Source: Amedibacillus dolichus DSM 3991 (GTDB lineage: Bacteria; Bacillota_I; Bacilli_A; Erysipelotrichales; Erysipelotrichaceae). Taken from it: a stretch of 36,468 bases of DNA. Below, piece by piece: positions 17,616 through 25,515 of this stretch (the first letter of the stretch is position 1; each line of letters opens with the position of its first letter). Position numbers and translations under genes: made by a program. The stretch covers positions 1 to 36,468 of the forward strand of contig NZ_DS483466.1 of NCBI RefSeq assembly GCF_000154285.1, read 5' to 3'. Below the pieces are notes generated by a model. That model saw only the letters and a list, made by a program, of their open reading frames with translations, was not told the DNA's origin and did no database searches.

Positions 17616-18851
17616 CTAAAAAAAGATATCCAGACACGTTTCCATGCTTGCCCTACGGCAAGCATCTAAAAACGTATCAATTTCTTCCTTTGTTGTATAA
17701 AAATACAAGCTAGCTCGTATGGTTGCCATACAACCTAACTGCTGTTCTAGTAGCTTTGAACAGTGCTGTCCGCTTCTAACCGCAATTCCCTGTGCATTAA
17801 AGAAGCTGGCTGCATCTTGCGCAAACACATTTTTGACATTAAATGTGATAATACCGGTATCATTATCCGCATTGTATAAGATAATATGATCCATCTTCTG
17901 CATTTCCTCTACTGCATATTGATGAAGCTCACATTCATATTCATGTAACATTGCTAAATTCTTAGCTGTTAAATATTGAATTGCAGCATGCAAACCGAAA
18001 ATAGCTTCGATTGGCTGTGTGCCGCTTTCAAAGCGATATGGAATATCCTTTAAAATCATATTTCCATTCCGATCATAGCGGGCATTACTGTCGCCGCCTA
18101 AATAAATCGGCTGCATTTGCTCTAACAATTCTTTTTTTCCGTATAAAACACCGATACCTGTCGGACCACACATCTTATGCGCCGAAAACGCAAGAAAATC
18201 ACAATCCATAGCTTTTACATCTACCGGAATATGTGGAACGCTTTGAGCTCCATCAACAACCACATACGCACCGTATGCATGTGCCAAGGCGCAAATTTCT
18301 TCCATTGGTAAAAGATACCCCAATACATTGGTAACCTGTGCCAAGGCAACAATTCGCACGCGTCCGCTTTTTAACATTTTCTGATATGCCTGCATATCTA
18401 AGCGACCATTTGGCAAAAGCGGAATATATTCTAAAGAAGCACCAGTTTGCATGGCACAACGCTGCCATGGCAAAAGATTAGAGGCATGCTCCGCTTCACT
18501 GGTCAAAATAACATCACCGGGTTGTAAATAGCACATGCCAAAACCGATTGCGACCATATTTAAACCAGCTGTGGCACCACTGGTATAAATAATCTCTTCT
18601 TTCCTTGCACCAATAAAATCAGCAACTGCCTTACGTGCAGCACTATATTTTTGATCCACTTGATAGCTAAGGTCATAATCGCCACGATGTGCATTTGCAC
18701 TATAATTTTCATAATAGTCTACAACGGCATCAATCACACATTGGGGTTTTAATGTCGTTGCGCTGTTATCCAAATAAATCAACGGCTTATTCTGCATCGT
18801 TTTCTTGTTAAGCATAGGAAAGTCTTTGCGTATTTCCTGAAGATCAAGCAT
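17616..18851 (-). CDS. sufS: Cysteine desulfurase SufS
   Basis: SufS removes sulfur from cysteine with PLP and forms a persulfide for SufU. The 411-residue class-V aminotransferase shows YLDNSATTLKP near the N-terminus, VDGAQSVPH, the PLP lysine in SAHKMCGPTGIGVLYG, and the active-site Cys in RSGQHCS near 360. ATG at 18851 is chosen because it gives the usual DL.EIRKDFP start; it lies inside the 3' end of sufD (8-base overlap) with GAGGGTG upstream. The stop codon is part of the sufU ribosome site. Confidence 0.98.
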   Translation of the reverse strand: MLDLQEIRKDFPMLNKKTMQNKPLIYLDNSATTLKPQCVIDAVVDYYENYSANAHRGDYDLSYQVDQKYSAARKAVADFIGARKEEIIYTSGATAGLNMVAIGFGMCYLQPGDVILTSEAEHASNLLPWQRCAMQTGASLEYIPLLPNGRLDMQAYQKMLKSGRVRIVALAQVTNVLGYLLPMEEICALAHAYGAYVVVDGAQSVPHIPVDVKAMDCDFLAFSAHKMCGPTGIGVLYGKKELLEQMQPIYLGGDSNARYDRNGNMILKDIPYRFESGTQPIEAIFGLHAAIQYLTAKNLAMLHEYECELHQYAVEEMQKMDHIILYNADNDTGIITFNVKNVFAQDAASFFNAQGIAVRSGQHCSKLLEQQLGCMATIRASLYFYTTKEEIDTFLDACRRASMETCLDIFF

Positions 18852-19638
18852 GCAGTCCCACCCTCTTTTCAATTTCGTTTTTCAACTCCTGCTGTTTATC
18901 CACATCATTTACATACGCCACAATCGGAAGCAAATAGCCAATACTTAAAAGGCCTAAGGCTTCTTTGCGGGATAAGCCTCGCGTCTGTAAATAATACAGC
19001 TGATTTTCATCAGGCTGCCCCAAGGTCATAGCATGACTGGCTTTCACATCATTTTCATCAATCAACAATGTCGGCGTTACACTTGAGTGATGCTCCTCGC
19101 TTAGCGTCAACACACGTGTTGCTTGATGGGATACACTATTATATGCTCCCTTAATGATCTTGCCACAAGCATTCATCACATAGCTGCCCGCATCTTCAAC
19201 AAGTGCGTAATGCTGCATTTCACCACTTGTATGAGGAGCTAAATGCTCAATACAAATATCATAGCACTTCCTATCCTGACTTATGCTGACACTTCTCATA
19301 TCTACATTCGCACCTTCCTCTAAAAGCTGAATATGCCCTGTAACCTGACGCTGTCCACACTCTAAATCACAATAGCCAAAATGCATCGTGGCACCTTTTC
19401 GCACATTTGCCAAAAGCTGTAACTGCATTTTTTGCAGTGCATCATTTTTAATAAAGAGAGAAGCTTCGCTGCCTTTTGCGACTTCCATTTCAATGCATAG
19501 CTTAGCTACATCTGCTTTTATATCCAAGTAAAGCTGTGCACTTGTACCATCACATACATCAATGTGCAGGCATTCCGTTTCCTTCGATACGCTCATCTCC
19601 TGCTTACCGGAGCGTAGAAGCAAAACCTGCTTACCCAT
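18844..19638 (-). CDS. sufD: Fe-S cluster assembly protein SufD, short form
   Basis: SufD pairs with SufB and SufC in the scaffold and helps iron acquisition. The 264-residue product contains the beta-helix core and the conserved C-terminal block DVKASHAMTLGQPDENQLYYLQ with the key His, then RGLSRKEALGLLSIGYL. It is much shorter than Bacillus SufD (about 430 residues), lacking most of the N-terminal helical region; no frameshift is seen. The start is uncertain: ATG at 19638 overlaps the sufC stop by eight bases (ATGGGTAA), and a GTG at 19650 is an alternative. Neither has a strong ribosome site, which suggests coupling to sufC. Confidence 0.9.
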   Translation of the reverse strand: MGKQVLLLRSGKQEMSVSKETECLHIDVCDGTSAQLYLDIKADVAKLCIEMEVAKGSEASLFIKNDALQKMQLQLLANVRKGATMHFGYCDLECGQRQVTGHIQLLEEGANVDMRSVSISQDRKCYDICIEHLAPHTSGEMQHYALVEDAGSYVMNACGKIIKGAYNSVSHQATRVLTLSEEHHSSVTPTLLIDENDVKASHAMTLGQPDENQLYYLQTRGLSRKEALGLLSIGYLLPIVAYVNDVDKQQELKNEIEKRVGLHA

Positions 19639-20443
19639 GGTTCGCCGCACAAACGCCGAGCAGCTCCACCTCTTTTTCTTCCTCTTTAACTACCTGAACA
19701 TGATATTCTTTCTCAATCCATTCATATCCGTTTTGATCAATGCGTTCTACAAGCTCGCTTCCTCCGCTTACAACAATCTGTCCATCAACCAAAACATGTG
19801 CATGCGTTGGCTTCAGCAAATCATAAAACCGCGCATAATGCGAAACAATCAGCAATCCTAAACCATTTTCCTGCTGTAAGCTGCAAATCGCATCGGCAAC
19901 AATTTTTAACGCATCGACATCTAAACCGGAATCAATTTCATCAAGCATCGCAAAGTTTGGCTTCAGCATCTTCATCTGCACGATTTCATTACGTTTCTTT
20001 TCTCCGCCACTAAAGCCTTCATTTAAAAAGCGATGTGCCAAATCCTCCTTCATTTGCATATCCTTGATAGATTGCTCCATTTCTTTAATAAAGCTAAACA
20101 ACGGGATCGGTTTTTCTCTTCTGGCATTGATTGCCGCACGCAAAAAATCCGAATTGGTTACTCCGCTGATTTCACTTGGATACTGCATTCCCAAGAAAAG
20201 ACCGGCCTTACTGCGCTCATCTACCTCCATTGCCAACACGTCCTTACCATCTAAGGTAATACTGCCCTTGGATACATGAAATTTGGGATTCCCCATGATT
20301 GCCGCCAATAAGGTAGATTTCCCATTCCCGTTTGGACCCATCAAAGCATGGGTTTCTCCACTATGTATTTCTAAGGTCAAGCCTTTTAAAATCTCTTTTC
20401 CATCTACATCGACATGTAGATCCTCAATACGTAAACAACTCAC
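19631..20443 (-). CDS. sufC: Fe-S cluster assembly ATPase SufC
   Basis: SufC is the ABC-type ATPase of the SufBCD complex, cytoplasmic and not a transporter. The 270-residue protein has Walker A GPNGNGKST (about 37-45), the SufC form of the ABC signature FSGGEKKRNEI, Walker B FAMLDEIDSGLD, and the switch His in VSHYARF. The start is GTG at 20443, eight bases after AAGGAG; a GTG nine bases upstream overlaps that site. It is the first gene of sufC-D-S-U-B-fau. Some 25 extra residues follow the ATPase core. Confidence 0.97.
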   Translation of the reverse strand: MSCLRIEDLHVDVDGKEILKGLTLEIHSGETHALMGPNGNGKSTLLAAIMGNPKFHVSKGSITLDGKDVLAMEVDERSKAGLFLGMQYPSEISGVTNSDFLRAAINARREKPIPLFSFIKEMEQSIKDMQMKEDLAHRFLNEGFSGGEKKRNEIVQMKMLKPNFAMLDEIDSGLDVDALKIVADAICSLQQENGLGLLIVSHYARFYDLLKPTHAHVLVDGQIVVSGGSELVERIDQNGYEWIEKEYHVQVVKEEEKEVELLGVCAANHG

Positions 20444-20469
20444 GTTTATCACTCCTTTTAGCGTTTATT

Positions 20470-20498
20470 ATCATAACAAATTTTTTGCTATTCTACAA
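20470..20498 (-). promoter_or_regulatory. Promoter of the suf operon
   Basis: On the minus strand TTGTAG (20493-20498), 17-base spacer and TATGAT (20470-20475), about 25 bases before sufC. It is divergent to the prsA-like promoter. Confidence 0.65.
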
Positions 20499-20646
20499 TT
20501 CAAACGATATACAATTCATTATCACCCATTTTTAAGAATTTTTGCAAGATTATAAAAATTCCTTTCCTGTTTGCGTTAAATACCCTCAAAGAATTTGGGA
20601 AAATATATATCAGACTATGGAAAATTACGTGAAACGCATAGAAAAA

Positions 20647-20675
20647 TTGCAATCAAGCCTCAAATCTACTATAAT
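20647..20675 (+). promoter_or_regulatory. Promoter of the two prsA-like genes
   Basis: TTGCAA (20647-20652), 17-base spacer and a consensus TATAAT (20670-20675), followed after 18 bases by TAGGAGGAT and the ATG at 20705. Confidence 0.82.
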
Positions 20676-20704
20676 AATACAGAATCGCAAATAGGAGGAT
20701 ATTT

Positions 20705-21709
20705 ATGATAGAAATGCTAAAAAGACAATGGTTTGTCGTACTTGTAGCACTGATTTTTATCGGTTTTGCAGTTTTCTGCATTTATGATTCCAATAAAGAT
20801 CGTGTCAGCGGCAAAACAAATGACGGCAAAGATGTAGTTGCGGCCATGAAAGATGATACGTATATTTACGCAGATGATTTGGATAAGATCTTATACAATA
20901 ATTATGGCAGCAATCTTGTATCTACAAAATTTCAGATTGCCGTAGTTTCTCAAGCCGTCAAAGAAAACGATGAGCTAAAAACACAGGCCAGCAATTACAA
21001 GGCCAACTTCATAACACAGGCGGAAAGCAATATGTCTATGTATGGGTATACCGATCTTAAGGAGTATATCAATGCACAGCTCAATCCACTAGGTTATGAT
21101 TATGATACATTGGACGAGTATGCTATGTTAGCGGTAAAGATGAACAAATTAACAAGCGATTATGTCAAGGCACACCTTGATACCCTGTTTACTGATTATT
21201 ACAATGCTAAACAGCCTCGTACTGTTTCTCATATCCTTATTAAGATGGCAGATTCGCAAAATCCTACAGAGGAAGAAAAGGAAAAAATCGAAAAGGTTGA
21301 GAAGGAATTGGCAGCCGGAAAAGATTTCGCTGAAGTGGCTAAGAAATACAGCGATGATACCGGTTCAAAAGAAAACGGCGGCTATCTTGGTTTGATGGAT
21401 AAGGATACACAATATGTAGAGAGCTTTAAAAACGCTGCTTTTAAATTGAAGAGCGGCGAAGTCAGCGAATGGGTCAAGGAAGATAACAGCAGCTATAAAG
21501 GCTGGCACATGATCAAGGTACATGAAACAGATAAAGATAAGCTGCTAAAGGATAAAGATTTAGAGGATACGATTGTGAATGCGATTCTTAATTCCGATAC
21601 CAGCAACGCTTACGGAAACGCAATTTGGGAAGCAAGTAAAAAGTTGGATATCAAATATAACGACAAAGACCTGGAAGCACAAATAAAAGCTTCTTTAGGC
21701 TTGAAATAG
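20705..21709 (+). CDS. Membrane-anchored parvulin-type peptidyl-prolyl isomerase (PrsA-like)
   Basis: An extracytoplasmic folding factor of 334 residues. Residues about 8-27 form an N-terminal membrane anchor with no lipobox. A helical chaperone region follows (about 50-170). A PpiC/rotamase domain lies at about 175-275, with VSHILIKM, GKDFAEVAKKYSDD, GGYLG and GWHMIKV. Canonical PrsA is a lipoprotein, so the membrane-spanning anchor is a variation. A second, lipidated relative begins 12 bases downstream. AGGAGGA precedes the ATG and a strong promoter lies upstream. It probably helps exported proteins fold at the membrane-wall interface; specific clients are unknown. Confidence 0.88.
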   Translation: MIEMLKRQWFVVLVALIFIGFAVFCIYDSNKDRVSGKTNDGKDVVAAMKDDTYIYADDLDKILYNNYGSNLVSTKFQIAVVSQAVKENDELKTQASNYKANFITQAESNMSMYGYTDLKEYINAQLNPLGYDYDTLDEYAMLAVKMNKLTSDYVKAHLDTLFTDYYNAKQPRTVSHILIKMADSQNPTEEEKEKIEKVEKELAAGKDFAEVAKKYSDDTGSKENGGYLGLMDKDTQYVESFKNAAFKLKSGEVSEWVKEDNSSYKGWHMIKVHETDKDKLLKDKDLEDTIVNAILNSDTSNAYGNAIWEASKKLDIKYNDKDLEAQIKASLGLK

Positions 21710-21721
21710 GAGGCATAAGCG

Positions 21722-22594
21722 ATGAAAAAACAATGTACGATTTTAACAGCTTGCTTAGTAGCTGTAGCTCTTGCCGGCTGTGCAGATGCCTCTACTTCCA
21801 TTTCTAAATCCGATGAGGCTCTTGTTACGATCGGTGATACCAAAATCACCAAGGGTGAGGTTTATGATGTTGCTAAACGCACCTATGGTGCTAGCTTTAC
21901 CTTAAACGAAGCTCTGAATGTAATTAGCGAAAAAGAAGAAATCAAGCTAACTGATGAAATGAAAAAATCCGTTGAGGATCAATTAAAAATTTTAAAGAGC
22001 AGTGCCGGTGAAAACTTTGAACAGCAATTAAAAGATGCCGGATATAAGAATGAAGAAGAATACAAGGAAAAGGTCCTTTACCCAAATACAAAGCAACAAG
22101 GACTTGTTAAAAAATATGTGAAGAACAATAAGAAATCCTTATTCTCCAGCTATTCACCAAGAAAAGCACAGAAATTGGAATTTACCTCAAAAGAAGATGC
22201 ACAAAAAGCGTTAGAGGAAATCAAAAACGGAAAGCCGATTGAAGAATTTACTACAGTCAACACTTCATCAGGCACTTCGCAATTAGAAGAAACTTACACT
22301 ACAAAGAGTTCTCTTCCTACCGGTGCTTTCGATAAAATCAAAGCAATGGAAAAACCAGGTTTGATCGAGGAAGTTATCGAGGATACAACAAGCAGTAAAT
22401 ATTATGTATTTAAAGTAACACAAGTAGATCCAAATAAATTTGAGGACGATGCAATTGATGCTATCGTTTCTACCGGATCCAGTGAAATTACAAATGCATC
22501 AAATGTTTATTGGTTAGATAAATATGAATTTAATGTTTATGACAAAGATATCTATGATGGCTTAAAAGCAATTGATGAAAAATATGTAGACTAA
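21722..22594 (+). CDS. PrsA-like foldase lipoprotein with degenerate parvulin domain
   Basis: A 290-residue lipoprotein. The signal peptide ends in LAGC with the lipidated Cys at 20. The N-terminal region (TIGDTKITKGEVYDVAKRTYG) resembles the SurA/PrsA chaperone domain. The later region (about 135-245) keeps the spacing of a parvulin domain (AQKALEEIKNGKPIEEF, YYVFKVTQV) but lacks the usual HIL strand and the GG(D/E)LG motif, so isomerase activity is doubtful. It follows the membrane-anchored PpiC protein by 12 bases with an AGGAGG site, and is probably co-transcribed. It could act as a chaperone or partner subunit. Family confident, activity not. Confidence 0.82.
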   Translation: MKKQCTILTACLVAVALAGCADASTSISKSDEALVTIGDTKITKGEVYDVAKRTYGASFTLNEALNVISEKEEIKLTDEMKKSVEDQLKILKSSAGENFEQQLKDAGYKNEEEYKEKVLYPNTKQQGLVKKYVKNNKKSLFSSYSPRKAQKLEFTSKEDAQKALEEIKNGKPIEEFTTVNTSSGTSQLEETYTTKSSLPTGAFDKIKAMEKPGLIEEVIEDTTSSKYYVFKVTQVDPNKFEDDAIDAIVSTGSSEITNASNVYWLDKYEFNVYDKDIYDGLKAIDEKYVD

Positions 22595-22600
22595 CAATCA

Positions 22601-22630
22601 AGCGGAAATCTCATTGATTTCTGCTTTTTT
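22601..22630 (+). terminator. Terminator after the prsA-like pair
   Basis: AGCGGAAATC pairs with GATTTCTGCT (one G-U) around TCATT, followed by TTTTTT. It lies seven bases after the stop. Confidence 0.88.
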
Positions 22631-22631
22631 A

Positions 22632-22640
22632 TGATATAAT
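22632..22640 (+). promoter_or_regulatory. Extended -10 promoter of the HIT gene
   Basis: TGATATAAT (TG-n-TATAAT) begins two bases after the upstream terminator. It would start transcription near 22647, which excludes the longer in-frame ATG at 22642 and supports the start at 22666. Confidence 0.5.
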
Positions 22641-22665
22641 AATGCATAGAAAGAAGGTTGAATAT

Positions 22666-23061
22666 ATGTGTATATTTTGTAAAATTGTTGCTAACGAAAT
22701 TCCAAGTTCCTGTATTTATGAAGATGAAACCGTTATGGCTTTTTTAGATATTTCGCAGGTTACCAAGGGTCATACCCTCGTCATTCCGAAAAAGCATTAT
22801 GATAGCTTTTTGGATTGTGATAAAGAAACTCTTGCGCATTTGATTCAAGTTGCGCAAATGCTAGCAAATCGGATTATCGAGCGTACTGGTGCAAAGGGCA
22901 TGAATATATTAAGCAATGTGAATGAGATTGCAGGTCAAAGTGTACATCACTTCCATCTTCATCTCATTCCTCGTTATTCCTCTGACGATGCTTGTAAGAT
23001 TACCTTTAATGAAAGTGAAACGCAAAACTTAGATGAATTAAAAACAATCTTACACTCATAA
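22666..23061 (+). CDS. hit: HIT-family nucleotide hydrolase/transferase
   Basis: A 131-residue histidine-triad protein. HIT proteins hydrolyse nucleoside phosphoramidates or related adenylated compounds in the cytoplasm. It starts MCIFCKIV with a Cys pair (2 and 5) often used for zinc, has FLDISQVTKGHTLVIPKKH, and ends with the triad QSVHHFHLHLIPR. ATG at 22666 has AGAAGG eight bases before it and matches the family start. Proximity to prsA is also seen in Bacillus. The physiological substrate is unknown. Confidence 0.94.
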   Translation: MCIFCKIVANEIPSSCIYEDETVMAFLDISQVTKGHTLVIPKKHYDSFLDCDKETLAHLIQVAQMLANRIIERTGAKGMNILSNVNEIAGQSVHHFHLHLIPRYSSDDACKITFNESETQNLDELKTILHS

Positions 23062-23063
23062 CA

Positions 23064-23111
23064 TAAAAAAGACAGCATTATCTCACCATCATATGGCTGA
23101 AATAATGCTGT
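23064..23111. terminator. Bidirectional terminator between convergent genes
   Basis: ACAGCATTAT (23072-23081) pairs perfectly with ATAATGCTGT (23102-23111), with an inner CCA/TGG helix. On the minus strand the stem is followed by CTTTTTTA, a good U-run for the 23176-23427 gene; on the plus strand only TTTT follows, for the HIT gene. Confidence 0.8.
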
Positions 23112-23175
23112 TTTAAAATATAAATTTATAGATCTACAAAAATAGCTATTCCTATATTTTCGTTTCCGCCAAAGC

Positions 23176-23427
23176 CTACCCCTTTAATCCTTTTGACTGA
23201 CGTTCCATATCCTCAATAACGATATCATAAATCTCACCTAAAGAGGCACAGTATTCCAAAACTCTCCAAGGCTCATTGGTATGATAATGAATTTTGATCA
23301 ATTCCTCATCTCCTACTGCCAACAAACAATCACCTTGAAAATGATTTAAAAAAGGGTCGTTGATTGCTGCTTCATCTAAATGCTCTCCCTCAATCAAGAG
23401 CTGCGTATCGTATCGAAATTCCAACAT
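23176..23427 (-). CDS. Stand-alone FakA/YloV middle-domain-like protein
   Basis: An 83-residue protein resembling only the middle domain of fatty-acid kinase FakA (YloV, DAK2 family). Recognisable pieces are YDTQLLIEG (compare the family's YCTEF), GDCLLAVGDEELIKIHYHTNEPWRVLEY (about 32-59) and the end IVIEDMERQ. Full FakA has an N-terminal DhaL kinase domain and a C-terminal FakB-binding domain; both are absent. The His-x-His of IHYHT is kept, while the Cys of YCTEF is replaced by Asp. The start lies one base after the stop of the upstream membrane-protein gene (TAGTATG), so translation is coupled. The function cannot be named; a regulatory or zinc-binding role is speculation. Some databases call such proteins 'kinase to dihydroxyacetone kinase'. 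Confidence 0.7.
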   Translation of the reverse strand: MLEFRYDTQLLIEGEHLDEAAINDPFLNHFQGDCLLAVGDEELIKIHYHTNEPWRVLEYCASLGEIYDIVIEDMERQSKGLKG

Positions 23428-23428
23428 A

Positions 23429-24307
23429 CTACTTTTCTCCCTTTTCTTGTGTTAATGACATTTCAAAAATCTGGTACTGCTTTCCATACTTTGTTTGCAT
23501 ATACTGCATAAAACTTTCCGGCTGACTAAAATCATAAGCTCCTAAAGCAAGCATTTTTTCACCAAAGATATTTTCCTCCAACACCTGCTTTGAGGTATTG
23601 ATTTCATTATAGGTTACCATATAATAAATTGTTTCATCACGAATTTCCTTTGTCTCATCTGATTCTTCGCCTTTTACGAAACCAGACGCTTGAATTGCAT
23701 AAACATCTACAATCTTGTCCTTATTTTCTGCACCAAAAGCATCTAAAAAGACTCGATAGCTTAGCTTTTGCTCTTTCAGTTCAGGCTCTTCATCACGTAA
23801 AAAGGTTGTAAAATCCTCTAACAAAATCATCTCCTGATGCTTTTCTAAATACTCTTCTCCGCTTTTTTCAATTGCTTCCAAATAATCTTCTTCAATATCT
23901 TCAACATGCTCATAGCGAACAGGCAGCCCGCTCACTGTTACCTTGCGTTCGATATTTACAGGGTGGATATTATAACGATGTGCCAACTCCTCATCGTAGC
24001 TTGCTCGTATTGTAATAACATCTTCATTCGAAAGCTTATCTATCGGTGTAACAGTATAAGTAATAGAGTCCATGAATTCCTGAATACGCTGATTATAGGC
24101 TCGCATATCATTATTTACCTTAACCGTTGCACTACCCGTTTCACCATGATAAATAATTGATGCATATTTGGTAACATCGACATCTATAACACGTAAAAAT
24201 AATAAATAGCTAGTAGCATACAGACTGCTGATAATCAAAAGCATCGCTACAATGGTGATATATTTACCCTTCCACTTTTCTTTGTTTATCGCTATTCTTT
24301 TTTTCAT
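23429..24307 (-). CDS. Membrane-anchored extracytoplasmic protein of unknown function
   Basis: A 292-residue protein with a basic N-terminus, one membrane segment (about 16-36) and a long acidic outer part. Residues about 38-115 match a widespread Firmicute extracellular beta-sandwich pattern: an aspartate/valine strand, YHGETGSATVKV, ITYTVTPIDKLSNEDVITIRASYDEELA and VTVSGLP. The second half (about 135-235) repeats a looser version (LSYRVFLDAFG..KIVDVYAIQASGFVKG). No catalytic motif is seen. It has an extended -10 promoter and is followed, one base after its stop, by the FakA-middle-domain gene. A role as an envelope sensor or adhesion-type domain is inference only. Confidence 0.75.
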   Translation of the reverse strand: MKKRIAINKEKWKGKYITIVAMLLIISSLYATSYLLFLRVIDVDVTKYASIIYHGETGSATVKVNNDMRAYNQRIQEFMDSITYTVTPIDKLSNEDVITIRASYDEELAHRYNIHPVNIERKVTVSGLPVRYEHVEDIEEDYLEAIEKSGEEYLEKHQEMILLEDFTTFLRDEEPELKEQKLSYRVFLDAFGAENKDKIVDVYAIQASGFVKGEESDETKEIRDETIYYMVTYNEINTSKQVLEENIFGEKMLALGAYDFSQPESFMQYMQTKYGKQYQIFEMSLTQEKGEK

Positions 24308-24332
24308 AGCACACCTTCTTCATCTAATTGTC

Positions 24333-24341
24333 ATTATATCA
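24333..24341 (-). promoter_or_regulatory. Extended -10 promoter for the membrane-protein pair
   Basis: On the minus strand TGATATAAT (TG-n-TATAAT) lies about 26 bases before the ATG at 24307, in the 76-base gap after coaD. No good -35 is visible. Confidence 0.55.
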
Positions 24342-24383
24342 TGAAACTTATCGCTTTGCTATGTTCGTAAAAGTCGAGCATTC

Positions 24384-24857
24384 TCAGCACTTTTTTAATA
24401 AAGCCGCATATACTTCTTCGCTTACCAAACCTTCAACACTTTGCCCATAGGCAACCATCTCCTTAATTGCCGAACTAGATACAAAACTATCCTGTGGATT
24501 GGCAAATAAGATGAGCGTTTCGATTTCTGAAGCTATGTGCTGATTGATAGCTGCAATTTCCATCTCATATTCATAATCCTTTATACTGCGTACACCTCGC
24601 ACCATGCAGCAAGCACCTACCGCTCTTGCAAACTCTACGGTTAAGCCTTCATAATCAGCCACTCGAACATTATCTAAGTCCTGTGTGGCAGCTTGCAAAA
24701 AGCTGATACGTTCTTCAACTGTAAACATACTTGTCTTTTTAGAATTGTTCAAAATTACAACGATAAGCTCATCGAAAAGCTTACAGGCACGCTTGATGAT
24801 ATCCATGTGTCCACGTGTCAATGGATCAAAGCTGCCCGGAAAAATTGCTTTTTTCAT
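24384..24857 (-). CDS. coaD: Phosphopantetheine adenylyltransferase
   Basis: CoaD transfers AMP from ATP to 4'-phosphopantetheine, the penultimate step of coenzyme A synthesis. The 157-residue protein begins MKKAIFPGSFDPLTRGHMDII with the (T/H)xGH motif, has NNSKKTSMFTVEER, VRGVRSIKDYEYE and ends with the family's SSSAIKEM substrate-binding segment. It starts two bases after rsmD, the same pairing as in Bacillus (rsmD/ylbH-coaD). Confidence 0.98.
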   Translation of the reverse strand: MKKAIFPGSFDPLTRGHMDIIKRACKLFDELIVVILNNSKKTSMFTVEERISFLQAATQDLDNVRVADYEGLTVEFARAVGACCMVRGVRSIKDYEYEMEIAAINQHIASEIETLILFANPQDSFVSSSAIKEMVAYGQSVEGLVSEEVYAALLKKC

Positions 24858-24859
24858 AA

Positions 24860-25411
24860 TTACCTCTTTCTGTAATATGTAATACGAGTAATCCCATAGG
24901 TAACATCTTTTACCTTTTGCAAAGAACCAACAGCATCTTCAAAGATGTCCTCTTTTAAGCTTTCACAAATAACATCGCCATTTTCCTTTACCATATCATG
25001 TTCATCTAAATACTGTAAAATGCTGCTGATCTGTTGTTTTTTATACGGTGGATCAAGAAAAACCACATCGAAGCTTTGCTTTTGTTCCTCAAGCTTATGC
25101 AAAGCGGTCTTATAATCCATTTTTAATACCGTACAAGCATCACGTACGCCTAATGCCTTGATATTACTTGTAATTGTAGAGATTGCTTTCCCATTCATAT
25201 CTACCAAAACAGCATGTTCCATACCCCGTGAAATAGCCTCTAAAGAAATCGCGCCACTCCCTGCAAATAAATCCAAGATACTTCCGCCATCAAAATAAGG
25301 ACCGATTCGCGAAAAAATCGCTTCTTTTACTTTATCCGTAGTCGGTCTTGTCGTTTGTCCTTCCACTGCTTGAATCACTCTCGATCCAAATTTTCCTGCA
25401 ACAATGCGCAT
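24860..25411 (-). CDS. rsmD: 16S rRNA (guanine966-N2)-methyltransferase RsmD
   Basis: RsmD methylates G966 of 16S rRNA using S-adenosylmethionine. The 183-residue protein starts MRIVAGKFGSR, has TRPTTDKVKEAIFSRIG (substrate region), the SAM motif LDLFAGSGAISLEAISRG (about 44-61) and the catalytic FLDPPYKK near 122-129. ATG at 25411 gives the family start and has GAGGAGT upstream; the longer frame adds six residues over that ribosome site. It is followed closely by coaD. Confidence 0.96.
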   Translation of the reverse strand: MRIVAGKFGSRVIQAVEGQTTRPTTDKVKEAIFSRIGPYFDGGSILDLFAGSGAISLEAISRGMEHAVLVDMNGKAISTITSNIKALGVRDACTVLKMDYKTALHKLEEQKQSFDVVFLDPPYKKQQISSILQYLDEHDMVKENGDVICESLKEDIFEDAVGSLQKVKDVTYGITRITYYRKR

Positions 25412-25515
25412 ATTTTTTTCACTCCTCATGTATAAAACCGTTTTCCAAGGGCATGATAGTAATGCAGCCGATAAGGCTGTACCCCCAAATCTTTGTTTCT
25501 CCTCTTCCCTTTCTT

